This document shows, piece by piece, positions 1-6,997 of a stretch of 64,000 bases of DNA. Within the stretch, counting starts at the first letter, position 1. Each line of letters opens with the position of its first letter. Both the position numbers and the translations under genes were made by a program. Under the pieces are notes generated by a model. That model saw only the letters and a program-made list of their open reading frames with translations. It had not been told where the DNA came from and searched no databases. The DNA comes from Pseudoxanthomonas sp. SL93 (GTDB lineage Bacteria; Pseudomonadota; Gammaproteobacteria; Xanthomonadales; Xanthomonadaceae): contig NZ_CP113065.1 in assembly GCF_026625825.1 (NCBI RefSeq), forward strand, positions 3,100,001-3,164,000. The letters run 5' to 3'.

Positions 1-1
1 T

Positions 2-457
2 GTGGTGGCGCCGCAGCCGGGCGCCATCCAGGGATTCAAGCATTTCGAGAAGGGCGACCGCGTCGACGTCGACTACGTGCTGTCGGACGTCAATGCGAAA
101 GCGTACGACGCGCTGGTGATTCCCGGCGGCCTGTTCAATCCCGATGCATTGCGCGTGGACGAGCAGGCGCTGGCGTTCACCCGTGGTTTCTTCCAGGCGG
201 GCAAGCCGGTCGGCGCGATCTGCCACGGGCCCTGGGTGCTGGCCAACGCCGACGTGCTGCAGGGCCGCACCGTCACCTCGGTGCCCAACATCCGCAAAGA
301 CCTGGAAAACGCCGGCGCCCAGTGGAAGGACGACGAGGTCATCGTCGACAAGGGCCTGGTCACCAGCCGCACGCCGAAGGACCTGCCGGCGTTCTGCGCC
401 AAGCTGGTGGAAGAGATCGCGGAAGGTCAGCACGGCGGGCAACGCCGGTCGGCGTAA
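2..457 (+). CDS. DJ-1/PfpI family protein (5' end outside window)
   Basis: The reading frame is open from the first bases, so the true start lies upstream and only the C-terminal ~150 residues are here. The stretch GAICHGPWVLA is the nucleophile elbow of the DJ-1/PfpI superfamily (Cys followed by His-Gly-Pro), and VIPGG shortly before it is the usual preceding strand. Family members are general stress proteins, deglycase/chaperone-like proteins or intracellular cysteine proteases of the YhbO type; which applies here cannot be decided from this fragment. The catalytic Glu expected near the N terminus is not in the window. The nucleotide 2 GTG is probably an internal Val codon rather than a start. 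Confidence 0.85.
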   Translation: MVAPQPGAIQGFKHFEKGDRVDVDYVLSDVNAKAYDALVIPGGLFNPDALRVDEQALAFTRGFFQAGKPVGAICHGPWVLANADVLQGRTVTSVPNIRKDLENAGAQWKDDEVIVDKGLVTSRTPKDLPAFCAKLVEEIAEGQHGGQRRSA

Positions 458-478
458 CCCGCGGTCCCGCGTCGTTCT

Positions 479-880
479 TCAGCGTGGCGATGCGCGGCCG
501 GCGGACCTGCCGTCCGCCGGCGCACAGCGCGGCAGCGGCAGCGGCCCGTACACCTTCGTCGTGCCCGCGAAGCCGCCCTGTTCCACCACGTGCACCGTGC
601 GCGCCACTTCATCCACGTGGAGGAACTGCTGGTAGCCATCGGCGATGATGCCGTTGTCCGACAGCAACGCACCCATCGCGTCCTGCTGACCCGCAGGCAA
701 CGCGGCGCTCACCGGCCACGGCTGCCGGATGCCGTAGGGACTGACGAAGGGCTTCAGCCGGCGCGCCACGCAGTCGATCACCGGTGCGCTGGCGCCGACC
801 GAGCGGTCCAGATAGTTCGGGTCGCGTGCCTGGCCCTGGCCGGAGGCCAGCGCGAATGCGACGGTGATGATCAACGACAT
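479..880 (-). CDS. secreted hypothetical protein, 133 aa
   Basis: I do not recognise this protein. It starts with a short hydrophobic signal-like segment (MSLIITVAFALASGQGQA) and a likely cleavage after Ala18, then a soluble region with two Cys. An upstream AAGAGATCGCC gives a plausible ribosome binding site before the ATG, which favours it being real over the opposing open frame. It is convergent with the PfpI gene and divergent from the exo/endonuclease-phosphatase gene. No domain was identified. It may be a small periplasmic protein. Confidence 0.5.
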   Translation of the reverse strand: MSLIITVAFALASGQGQARDPNYLDRSVGASAPVIDCVARRLKPFVSPYGIRQPWPVSAALPAGQQDAMGALLSDNGIIADGYQQFLHVDEVARTVHVVEQGGFAGTTKVYGPLPLPRCAPADGRSAGRASPR

Positions 881-965
881 GGCGATCTCTTTTGAGAAGG
901 GGCGGATGACGTCTGCTGCAATGACCGGATCCTATACTGGGGGTCCAACCATCGGGTGGTCATGC

Positions 966-1817
966 ATGACGAGGATTGCACGCGGGGCGATGTGGACGCT
1001 GCTGGTGGCGGTGCTCTGCTTCAGTGGCGGTTTGGCTGCCGCCGAAACCTCCTCCCTGCGCATCATGAGCTTCAACATCCGCCTGCCGGCGGAAAGCGAT
1101 GGCGTGGACTACTGGGAAACGCGCAAGCCGTTGGCCGTGCGCATGCTGCGCGAGCAGGCGCCCGACGTGATCGGCCTGCAGGAACTGGTCAAGGCCCAGG
1201 CGGACTACCTGGCGCGCGAGCTGCCCGGATACGCGTGGCTGGGCCGCGGGCGCAATGCCGACGGCAGCGGCGAACACATGGGCGTGTTCTACCGGAAGGA
1301 CCTGCTGCAGGTCGTCGAGTCCGGCGACTTCTGGCTGTCCGACACGCCCGACGTGCCGGGCAGCATCACCTGGAACCACCTGCATCCGCGCATGGTGACG
1401 TGGGCGTTGTTCCAGCGCCGCGCCGACGGCAAGCGCTTCTACCTGTTCAACACGCACCTGCCGTACCGCGACCAGGACGAGGCCGCGCGCGTGAAGGGCG
1501 CGCAGGCCATCGCGCAGCGACTGGCGCGGCTGCCCGCGGACGTGCCGGTGGTGCTGACCGGCGACTTCAACACCACGCCGGACAGCCAGGTGCACGCCGT
1601 GCTGACGCGCACCCTGCATGATGCGTGGACGACCGCGCCACGTGTGGAAGGCATCGACGCGACGTTCCACGGATTCACCGGCAGAGCGGACAAGCGCATC
1701 GACTGGATCTTCGTCAGGGGCGTTCAGCTGGAATCGATCACCTCGGTGACCACCCGTTGGAACAACCGCTATCCCTCCGACCACTTCCCGCTGGTGGCGA
1801 CACTGCGGTTGCCGTGA
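966..1817 (+). CDS. secreted endonuclease/exonuclease/phosphatase family protein
   Basis: This 283-residue protein has the metal-dependent phosphoesterase fold of the exonuclease III/sphingomyelinase/inositol phosphatase superfamily. Visible motifs are MSFNIRL (metal-binding Asn), IGLQEL (metal-binding Glu), LTGDFNTTPDS and, at the C terminus, PSDHFPLVA with the catalytic His. An N-terminal signal segment (WTLLVAVLCFSGGLAAA) implies export. Start chosen at the ATG directly before this signal; an ATG 102 bases upstream is also open but adds unlikely residues. A TATACT at 933-938 could be a -10 element. The substrate (phospholipid, sugar phosphate or nucleic acid) is not predictable. The gene is convergent with the M16 protease across a repeat region. 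Confidence 0.85.
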   Translation: MTRIARGAMWTLLVAVLCFSGGLAAAETSSLRIMSFNIRLPAESDGVDYWETRKPLAVRMLREQAPDVIGLQELVKAQADYLARELPGYAWLGRGRNADGSGEHMGVFYRKDLLQVVESGDFWLSDTPDVPGSITWNHLHPRMVTWALFQRRADGKRFYLFNTHLPYRDQDEAARVKGAQAIAQRLARLPADVPVVLTGDFNTTPDSQVHAVLTRTLHDAWTTAPRVEGIDATFHGFTGRADKRIDWIFVRGVQLESITSVTTRWNNRYPSDHFPLVATLRLP

Positions 1818-1840
1818 CGCCGGCCGCAGGCAATCGCATC

Positions 1841-2240
1841 CGGAAGCCCACCGATGGGGGTCCGAAGGCCATCGATCGCACTCGGACACCCATCGATGGC
1901 TTTCGGCGCCTTGCGTGCGGGGCTCGATGTGGGGAGAGACGGGTTTCCAGGCGCCATCGATGGGGCTCCGAAAGCCATCCCATCGCTTCCGGAAACCCAT
2001 CGATGGCCCTCAGCGCCTTGCGCGCGGGTCTCGATGTGAGAGAGATGGATTTCCGAAAGCCATCAATGGCTTTCCGAATGCCATCCCATCGCCTCCGGAG
2101 GCCCATCGCTGGCATTCAGCGCCTTGCATGCAGGGCTTCATGTGAGAGAGATGGGATTCCAAGCGCCATCGATCGCTTTCGAAGCACCCTCGATGACCTC
2201 TTCCGCCTTGCAGGCAAGCCTCAACGTGAGACAGATCGGC
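1841..2240. repeat. 21-nt periodic / ~106-bp tandem intergenic repeat
   Basis: About 400 bases made of imperfect copies of CCATCGATGG-like palindromic cores. The core begins at about 1848, 1869, 1890, 1954, 1975, 1997, 2060, 2081, 2103, 2166 and 2188, so spacings are 21-22 or 63-64 bases. The longer steps are filled by a second conserved block (GCGCCTTGCG..GGG.. TCGATGTGAGAGAGATGG..TTTCC). Together they form a higher-order unit of about 106 bases repeated roughly 3.5 times between convergent genes. Read on the minus strand the 21-nt unit would encode a heptad like FRKxIDG, but extra single bases break the frame, so I do not call a gene. Confidence 0.85.
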
Positions 2241-2285
2241 GCTGGATGCGGACGAGTACAGCGTGAGGGCGATAGCTGGCGCTCC

Positions 2286-2437
2286 CTTCTCCCTGCGCAA
2301 GCGGGGAGAAGGTGCCCGGAGGGCGGATGAGGGGCGCGCGCGGTGCTGGCGTCCATGTGATGGGTCGGCGTCCGTGTCGCCTCGGGTGCCGTCACGCGTG
2401 CGATGCGGATCGCCTCTCCGTTCGCCCCTCACCCGCC
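2286..2437. repeat. dispersed hairpin repeat (CTTCTCCC..GGGAGAAGG) with inverted flank
   Basis: CCTTCTCCC (2287-2295) pairs with GGGAGAAGG (2306-2314), followed by GGCGGATGAGGGGC (2324-2337), a sequence that returns inverted as GCCCCTCACCCGCC at 2424-2437. This is typical of repetitive extragenic palindromes of xanthomonads. Together with the 21-nt repeats upstream it fills the non-coding stretch 1818-2616; I see no gene there. Confidence 0.7.
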
Positions 2438-2614
2438 GTCGGAACGATGTCGGGCCTCGCGGAGGCACGGAAAGGTTGTCGATCTGCACCCCGCGGACGG
2501 TGGAGGACGCCGCGGTGCCGGCTCCTGGGCGTATTGCCTGAGGAAAGCCACGGCTTGTCGGGACAGGTCGGCTCCCATGGGCCCGGGTGCGGCCGCCGGA
2601 TTCCTCGTGCAACG

Positions 2615-2638
2615 AAAACGGCCCCTTGCGGGGCCGTT
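2615..2638 (-). terminator. rho-independent terminator of the M16 gene
   Basis: A nine-base-pair GC-rich stem AACGGCCCC/GGGGCCGTT with a TTGC loop lies 22 bases beyond the M16 stop codon. On the minus strand it runs into TTTTCG. Confidence 0.8.
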
Positions 2639-2659
2639 ACGCAACACGCTGCAGGCGAC

Positions 2660-5446
2660 CTACTTCGCCGGCGCTGCCGTCGCCGGAGCGCCCGCCGCCT
2701 TGGCGAAATCGCCGGCCAGGTAGACGCTCAGCTGCTCCGGTTTGAAGTGCCTGCGGATGGCGGCGTTGACCTGGTCCAGCGTCAGCGCCTGGTACTTCGC
2801 ATCCAGGTCGGCGGTGAACTGCATGGTGCGGCCGTAGTAAAGCTGGTCGCTGAGCATGCCGGCGACGCTGCCGTCTTCGGCGCGGCCCTGCTGGCGCTCG
2901 GTCAGCGTGCCGCTCACCGCGTCGCGCAGTTCCTCGGCGGTGATGCCGTCCCTGACCAGCTTTTCCAGTTCCTCGCGCACCAGGGCCTCGACCCGGGCCA
3001 TGTTTTCCGGCGCGGCGATGGCCTGGATGCTCAGGCTGCCGGCATCGTCCTGGCCGCTGCGGCTGTCGTCGGCACGCACGCCGCTGGACACGCCGTAGCT
3101 GAGGCCTTCCTTCTGCCGGATGCGGTCGCCCAGGCGCGATTTCAGCGCGCCGCCGCCGAAGATGCGGTTGGCCACCACCAGCGCGGGATAGTCCGCATCG
3201 GTCACGCGCAACGACAGGTTGTGGCGGGCCAGCAGCACCGCGTTGGGCTTGTCGGGCGTCTCGAAACGCTCGCGCTTGGCGGGCACCGCGTTGAAGCGCG
3301 TATCGATGGGCGCATACGCGCGGCCCGCGGTCCAGCCGGCGAACAGCGTTTCCAGCTGCTGGCGCACCGCGACGGGGTCAAAGTCGCCGACGATGGCGAT
3401 CTCGCCCATCGACGTGCCGTAGAAATCGCGATGGAACGCGCGCACGTCCTCCAGCTTCAGGGCCTTCAGCTGCGCCAGCGATTCGTCCAGCGTGCGCGTG
3501 CGCAGCGGATGGCCGGCCGGCCACGGGTCGAAGTACCGCGCCAGCGCCATGCCGGCGATGCTGCCAGGCTCCTTGCGCGAGGCTTCCATGCCGGTGATGG
3601 CCTGCACGCGCAGCTGTTCGAATTCGTCCGCCGGGAAGCTGGGGTTGCGCAGCACGTCGGCCGCCAGCGCCAGCGCGTCGGCCAGGTGCGCGCGCCGCGT
3701 CTGCAGGCCGATGCCGGCGCCCTGCAGGTTGCCGCTGACGCTGCCCTGCGTCTTCAGCTGCTCCAGGCGCTGGTCGATCTGCTCGCGCGTCATGGTCTTG
3801 CTGCCACGCATCAGCATGGCGCCGGCCATGCCGGCAGCGCCTTCGCGCCCGGTGAGTGAGGCCACGTTGCCGAAGCGGAAGTTGGCATCGACGATGACGG
3901 TCTCGCCGCGCGTCTTCTTCGGCAGCAGCGACACCTTCAGGCCGTTGCCCAGGGTGAACGTCTGCGTGCGCGCCTGGATGTTCTGCGGCGACGGGTCGAA
4001 GTTCTCGCCGGCGCTGACCGCGGCGCGGCCGGTGTAGCCATCGACCAGCGAGGCCACGGCGGGCGCGGCGCCGATCTCGGCACGGTCGGGCTTCTCGGTG
4101 GGCACGAAGCGGCCCAGCGTGCGGTTGCTGGATTTCAGGTAGGCGGCGGCGACGCGGTTGACGTCGGCGGCGGTGACCTTCTCGATGGCATCGCGGCTGG
4201 TGAACAGCAGGCGCCAGTCGCCAGCGGCCTGGAATTCGGACAGGCCCATGCCCACGGCGTTGACGTCGGTGAAGTAGAGCTCGTAGCCGTTGCCGATGCG
4301 CTGCTTGGCTTCGTCCACTTCCTGCGGGGTGATCGGGCGCGCGGCGACCTGTTCGACCTGCCGGAGCAGTTCGGCTTCGGCTTTGGCGGGGTCGCCGTCG
4401 TTGGGCACCACCGCGATGACGCTCAGCAGGCCGGGGTCGCGCATGGCCTCGCCACTGGAACCGGCCGCCGCGGCCAGCTTGGCTTCCACCAGCGCCTTGT
4501 GCAGCCGGCCGCCGGGCGTGTGGCCCAGCACGTTGGCCAGCACGGTGAGCGGCGCGCTGTCCGGATGCGCCAGCGCCGGCACGTGGTAGGCCGCGGCCAC
4601 CAGCTTCAGGTCGCCGACGCGACGCACGGTGATCTCGCGTTCGCCGTCCTGGGTGGGCTCGGCGGTGTAGAAGCGGGGCAGGGGGCGGGTGGGTTTCTTC
4701 AGCTTGCCGAAGTGGCGGCCGATGCGGGCGAGCACGTCGGCGCTGTCGATGCGGCCGGCGACGATCAGCGTGGCGTTGTCGGGCTGGTACCACTGGCGGT
4801 AGAACGCCTGCAGCTTCTCGATCGGCACGCCTTCCACGTCGCTGCGCGCGCCGATGGTGGTGTTGCCGTAGTTGTGCCACAGGAACGCGGTGGAACGGAT
4901 GCGCTGGAACAGCACGCCGCCGGGGTTGTTCTCGTTGCGTTCCAGCTCGTTGCGGACCACGGTCATCTCGCTGTCCAGGTCCTTCCTGGCAACGTTGGCA
5001 TTGATCATGCGGTCCGCCTCCATCGCCAGCACCCAGTCCAGGGTGTCGGCGTTGGCCGGGAACGAAGCGAAGTAGTTGGTGCGGTCCAGGCTGGTGGTGG
5101 CATTGAAGTCGATGCCGCGCTTCTTCATCTCGCCGCTGATGTCGGCCTGCGTGGGCGTGCCCTTGAACAGCAGGTGCTCCAGCAGGTGCGCCATGCCGGT
5201 CTCGCCGTAGTTCTCGTGCACCGAGCCCACGCCGTACACCAGGTTCACGGTGACGGTGGGTTTGGTGGCATCGGGGAACAGCAGCACGCGCAGGCCGTTG
5301 GCCAGCGTGTATTCGCTGATGCCTTCGATGCTGGGGCCGGCGGTGATGCCTTTCGGCAGCGGCGACTGCGCCTGCAGGGTGGCGGGCTGGCCCAGGCCCA
5401 GCGTCAATGCCAGGCCCAGTGCGACAATGAAACGCGGTGACTTCAT
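2660..5446 (-). CDS. M16 family zinc metallopeptidase (pitrilysin-like), periplasmic
   Basis: A 928-residue protein with two tandem M16 halves. The N-terminal half carries the inverted zinc motif HLLEH (residues 87-91); the C-terminal half, from about residue 500 (TFTLGNGLKVSLL), lacks it, as is usual for the non-catalytic half. A signal peptide (MKSPRFIVALGLALTLGLG) sends it to the periplasm. The start was placed at the ATG preceded by GGAGG seven bases away; two in-frame ATGs upstream lack this and would bury the signal. Family members (PqqL/YmxG-like) degrade peptides in a closed chamber made by both halves. Expressed alone and followed by a terminator. Confidence 0.93.
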   Translation of the reverse strand: MKSPRFIVALGLALTLGLGQPATLQAQSPLPKGITAGPSIEGISEYTLANGLRVLLFPDATKPTVTVNLVYGVGSVHENYGETGMAHLLEHLLFKGTPTQADISGEMKKRGIDFNATTSLDRTNYFASFPANADTLDWVLAMEADRMINANVARKDLDSEMTVVRNELERNENNPGGVLFQRIRSTAFLWHNYGNTTIGARSDVEGVPIEKLQAFYRQWYQPDNATLIVAGRIDSADVLARIGRHFGKLKKPTRPLPRFYTAEPTQDGEREITVRRVGDLKLVAAAYHVPALAHPDSAPLTVLANVLGHTPGGRLHKALVEAKLAAAAGSSGEAMRDPGLLSVIAVVPNDGDPAKAEAELLRQVEQVAARPITPQEVDEAKQRIGNGYELYFTDVNAVGMGLSEFQAAGDWRLLFTSRDAIEKVTAADVNRVAAAYLKSSNRTLGRFVPTEKPDRAEIGAAPAVASLVDGYTGRAAVSAGENFDPSPQNIQARTQTFTLGNGLKVSLLPKKTRGETVIVDANFRFGNVASLTGREGAAGMAGAMLMRGSKTMTREQIDQRLEQLKTQGSVSGNLQGAGIGLQTRRAHLADALALAADVLRNPSFPADEFEQLRVQAITGMEASRKEPGSIAGMALARYFDPWPAGHPLRTRTLDESLAQLKALKLEDVRAFHRDFYGTSMGEIAIVGDFDPVAVRQQLETLFAGWTAGRAYAPIDTRFNAVPAKRERFETPDKPNAVLLARHNLSLRVTDADYPALVVANRIFGGGALKSRLGDRIRQKEGLSYGVSSGVRADDSRSGQDDAGSLSIQAIAAPENMARVEALVREELEKLVRDGITAEELRDAVSGTLTERQQGRAEDGSVAGMLSDQLYYGRTMQFTADLDAKYQALTLDQVNAAIRRHFKPEQLSVYLAGDFAKAAGAPATAAPAK

Positions 5447-5529
5447 CCACAATCCTCCATTCATGCCGTCCGCGTCCATCGCAGGCGGCGTGCGGCGAGT
5501 TTCGCAGATTTCAGCAGGTACGATGATTC

Positions 5530-6261
5530 ATGGACTACCGTGACACGATGATGGACGCCGGCATGGCGTTGCCGGTGCTGCATGCCGATGCGCAGCTCGC
5601 GGTGGTGGACAAGCCGGCCGGCGTGATGGCGCACGACAGCAAGCTGGCGGGCGGGGAGACGGATTTCGTCGCCGATCGGCTGCGCGCGCAGTTTGGCCGT
5701 CCGATCTTCCTGATCCACCGGCTGGACCGCGCGACCAGTGGCTGCCTGCTGGTGGCGTTCGACCGCGACACGGCATCGGCGCTGGGCAAGGTGTTCATGT
5801 CGCGCGAGGTGGAGAAGGATTACCTGGCGGTGTGCCGCGGCTGGCCCGAGCCGGACTTCGTGGTGGACCATCCGCTGGACGGCGGTCCGGGCAAACCGGA
5901 GAAGAAGACGGCGGTGACGCGCTTCATGCGCCTGGCGACCGGTGAGTTGCCGGTGCCGTCGGCGGGCTTCGAGACATCGCGCTACGCCTTGCTGCGTTGC
6001 CAGCCGGAGACGGGTCGCTTCCGCCAGATCCGCCGGAACCTGAAACACGCGTTCCACCACCTGATCGGCGACACCAGCCATGGCGAAGGACGCCACAACC
6101 GCCAGTTCCGCATGCGTGGCGTGCACCGCATGCTGCTGCACGCGTCGCGGCTGTCGTTCCTGCATCCGGCCACCGGCGAGCGCATCGAAGCGGTGGCGCC
6201 GCTGGATGCTGAGTTCCGCAAGGCGTTCGCGTTGTTCGGGTGGGAAGAAGACCTGCGGTAG
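5530..6261 (+). CDS. truC: tRNA pseudouridine(65) synthase TruC
   Basis: An RluA-family pseudouridine synthase of 243 residues. HRLDRATSG carries the catalytic Asp, and ETGRFRQIRRN followed by LIGDTSHGEGRHNR is the pattern of TruC rather than the longer rRNA enzymes; there is no S4 domain at the N terminus, also as in TruC. It would isomerise U65 in certain tRNAs. Start uncertain: ATG at 5530 or at 5548, neither with a strong ribosome site. Divergent from the M16 gene with about 80 bases between. A GTAG-type palindrome pair begins 10 bases after the stop. Confidence 0.88.
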   Translation: MDYRDTMMDAGMALPVLHADAQLAVVDKPAGVMAHDSKLAGGETDFVADRLRAQFGRPIFLIHRLDRATSGCLLVAFDRDTASALGKVFMSREVEKDYLAVCRGWPEPDFVVDHPLDGGPGKPEKKTAVTRFMRLATGELPVPSAGFETSRYALLRCQPETGRFRQIRRNLKHAFHHLIGDTSHGEGRHNRQFRMRGVHRMLLHASRLSFLHPATGERIEAVAPLDAEFRKAFALFGWEEDLR

Positions 6262-6271
6262 TTGTGCTCCC

Positions 6272-6412
6272 TGTAGGAGCGACGTAAGTCGCGACCGCAG
6301 AGGTGAACTGCCGGAATGGTCAGACCAGGAACGGCCATATCGGCGAGGCTCCTTGCCCTGAAGCGTCAGCGAACTTTCGTGGCGTGCGGTCGCGACTTAC
6401 GTCGCTCCTACA
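6272..6412. repeat. GTAG-type REP pair, inverted
   Basis: Two perfect 28-base inverted arms, 6272-6299 and 6385-6412, each a small hairpin with stem GCGAC/GTCGC preceded by GTAGGA. The arrangement matches the REP-like elements of Stenotrophomonas described as starting with GTAG (SMAG elements), which are moved by RAYT transposases. It sits between the convergent truC and MAPEG genes, so the pair could also act as a bidirectional terminator. The 85-base centre shows nothing else. Confidence 0.85.
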
Positions 6413-6422
6413 GAGAGCGACA

Positions 6423-6815
6423 TCACCCCACCCGCATCGCCGCCAGCACCATCAGCGCGATCGCGCACAGCATGCCCGCCAGCCAGACCAGGCTGCGCAG
6501 GTGCTGCCTGTCGGCCAGGTAGAACACGCCGTGCAGGATGCGCGCGGCGACGAAGCCCAGCGCCAGCGGCGTGATGGTGTCCGTGGGCACACCCGCCAAC
6601 TGTGCCATCAGCACGCCGGCCACGAACGCCGGGAACGCTTCGAAGCCGTTGAGGTGCGCGGCATTGGCGCGCTGCACCTTGTAGTTGCCTTCCTGCTTGC
6701 TGATCCACGCCCGTGGGTTGCGGTTGTTGTAGCGCTCGCCCGACCGCTTGGCGATGAAGACCCACAGGTAGGGCAGCAATGCGGTGACCAGGATGCACCA
6801 GTACGCGATGGACAT
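6423..6815 (-). CDS. MAPEG family membrane protein
   Basis: A 130-residue protein with four likely membrane helices: residues 4-22, about 60-80, 82-100 and 105-127. The motif ERYNNRNPR between helix 1 and 2 and GFEAFPAFVAGVLMA are typical of bacterial MAPEG proteins (membrane-associated proteins in eicosanoid and glutathione metabolism). The usual activity is glutathione transferase/peroxidase toward hydrophobic substrates, which is not proven for the bacterial branch. Start chosen at the ATG with GGAGGTAA ten bases upstream; the open frame continues further but encodes no helix. Confidence 0.85.
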   Translation of the reverse strand: MSIAYWCILVTALLPYLWVFIAKRSGERYNNRNPRAWISKQEGNYKVQRANAAHLNGFEAFPAFVAGVLMAQLAGVPTDTITPLALGFVAARILHGVFYLADRQHLRSLVWLAGMLCAIALMVLAAMRVG

Positions 6816-6880
6816 GAGCGGTTTACCTCCGGGGATGGCGCAGGGTAGTGCGTGCTGATGGCAGGCGTCTACGGCAAGCG

Positions 6881-6906
6881 TCCTTCCCCCGCACGCGGGG
6901 AGAGGG
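6881..6906. repeat. hairpin repeat related to 2286-2314
   Basis: CCTTCCCCCGC (6882-6892) pairs imperfectly with GCGGGGAGAGG (6895-6905). It resembles the CTTCTCCC..GGGAGAAGG hairpin near 2290 and lies between MAPEG and the M28 terminator. Confidence 0.5.
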
Positions 6907-6947
6907 GACAGGCAGCGCATGCGTGGTCGCGGTGGCATGCGCAAAAG

Positions 6948-6973
6948 AAAACGGCGCCCGAAGGCGCCGTTTT
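6948..6973 (-). terminator. rho-independent terminator of the M28 gene
   Basis: An 11-base-pair stem AAAACGGCGCC/GGCGCCGTTTT with a CGAA loop, 24 bases after the M28 stop. The A/T ends make it usable from both sides. Confidence 0.85.
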
Positions 6974-6997
6974 CGTACTGCGTGCCGGATGCGCGGC

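Noticed and set aside
1738-2115. Minus-strand frame with FRKxIDG repeats
   Set aside because: Overlaps the 3' end of a solid gene, has no ribosome site, and the repeat changes frame through single-base insertions; treated as DNA repeat.
1841-2240. CRISPR array
   Set aside because: The periodic units lack unique spacers of constant length, the repeats are too variable and no cas gene is nearby.
2312-3859. 515-codon forward open frame
   Set aside because: Antisense to the M16 protease with Arg/Gly/Ala-rich composition typical of GC-rich shadow frames.
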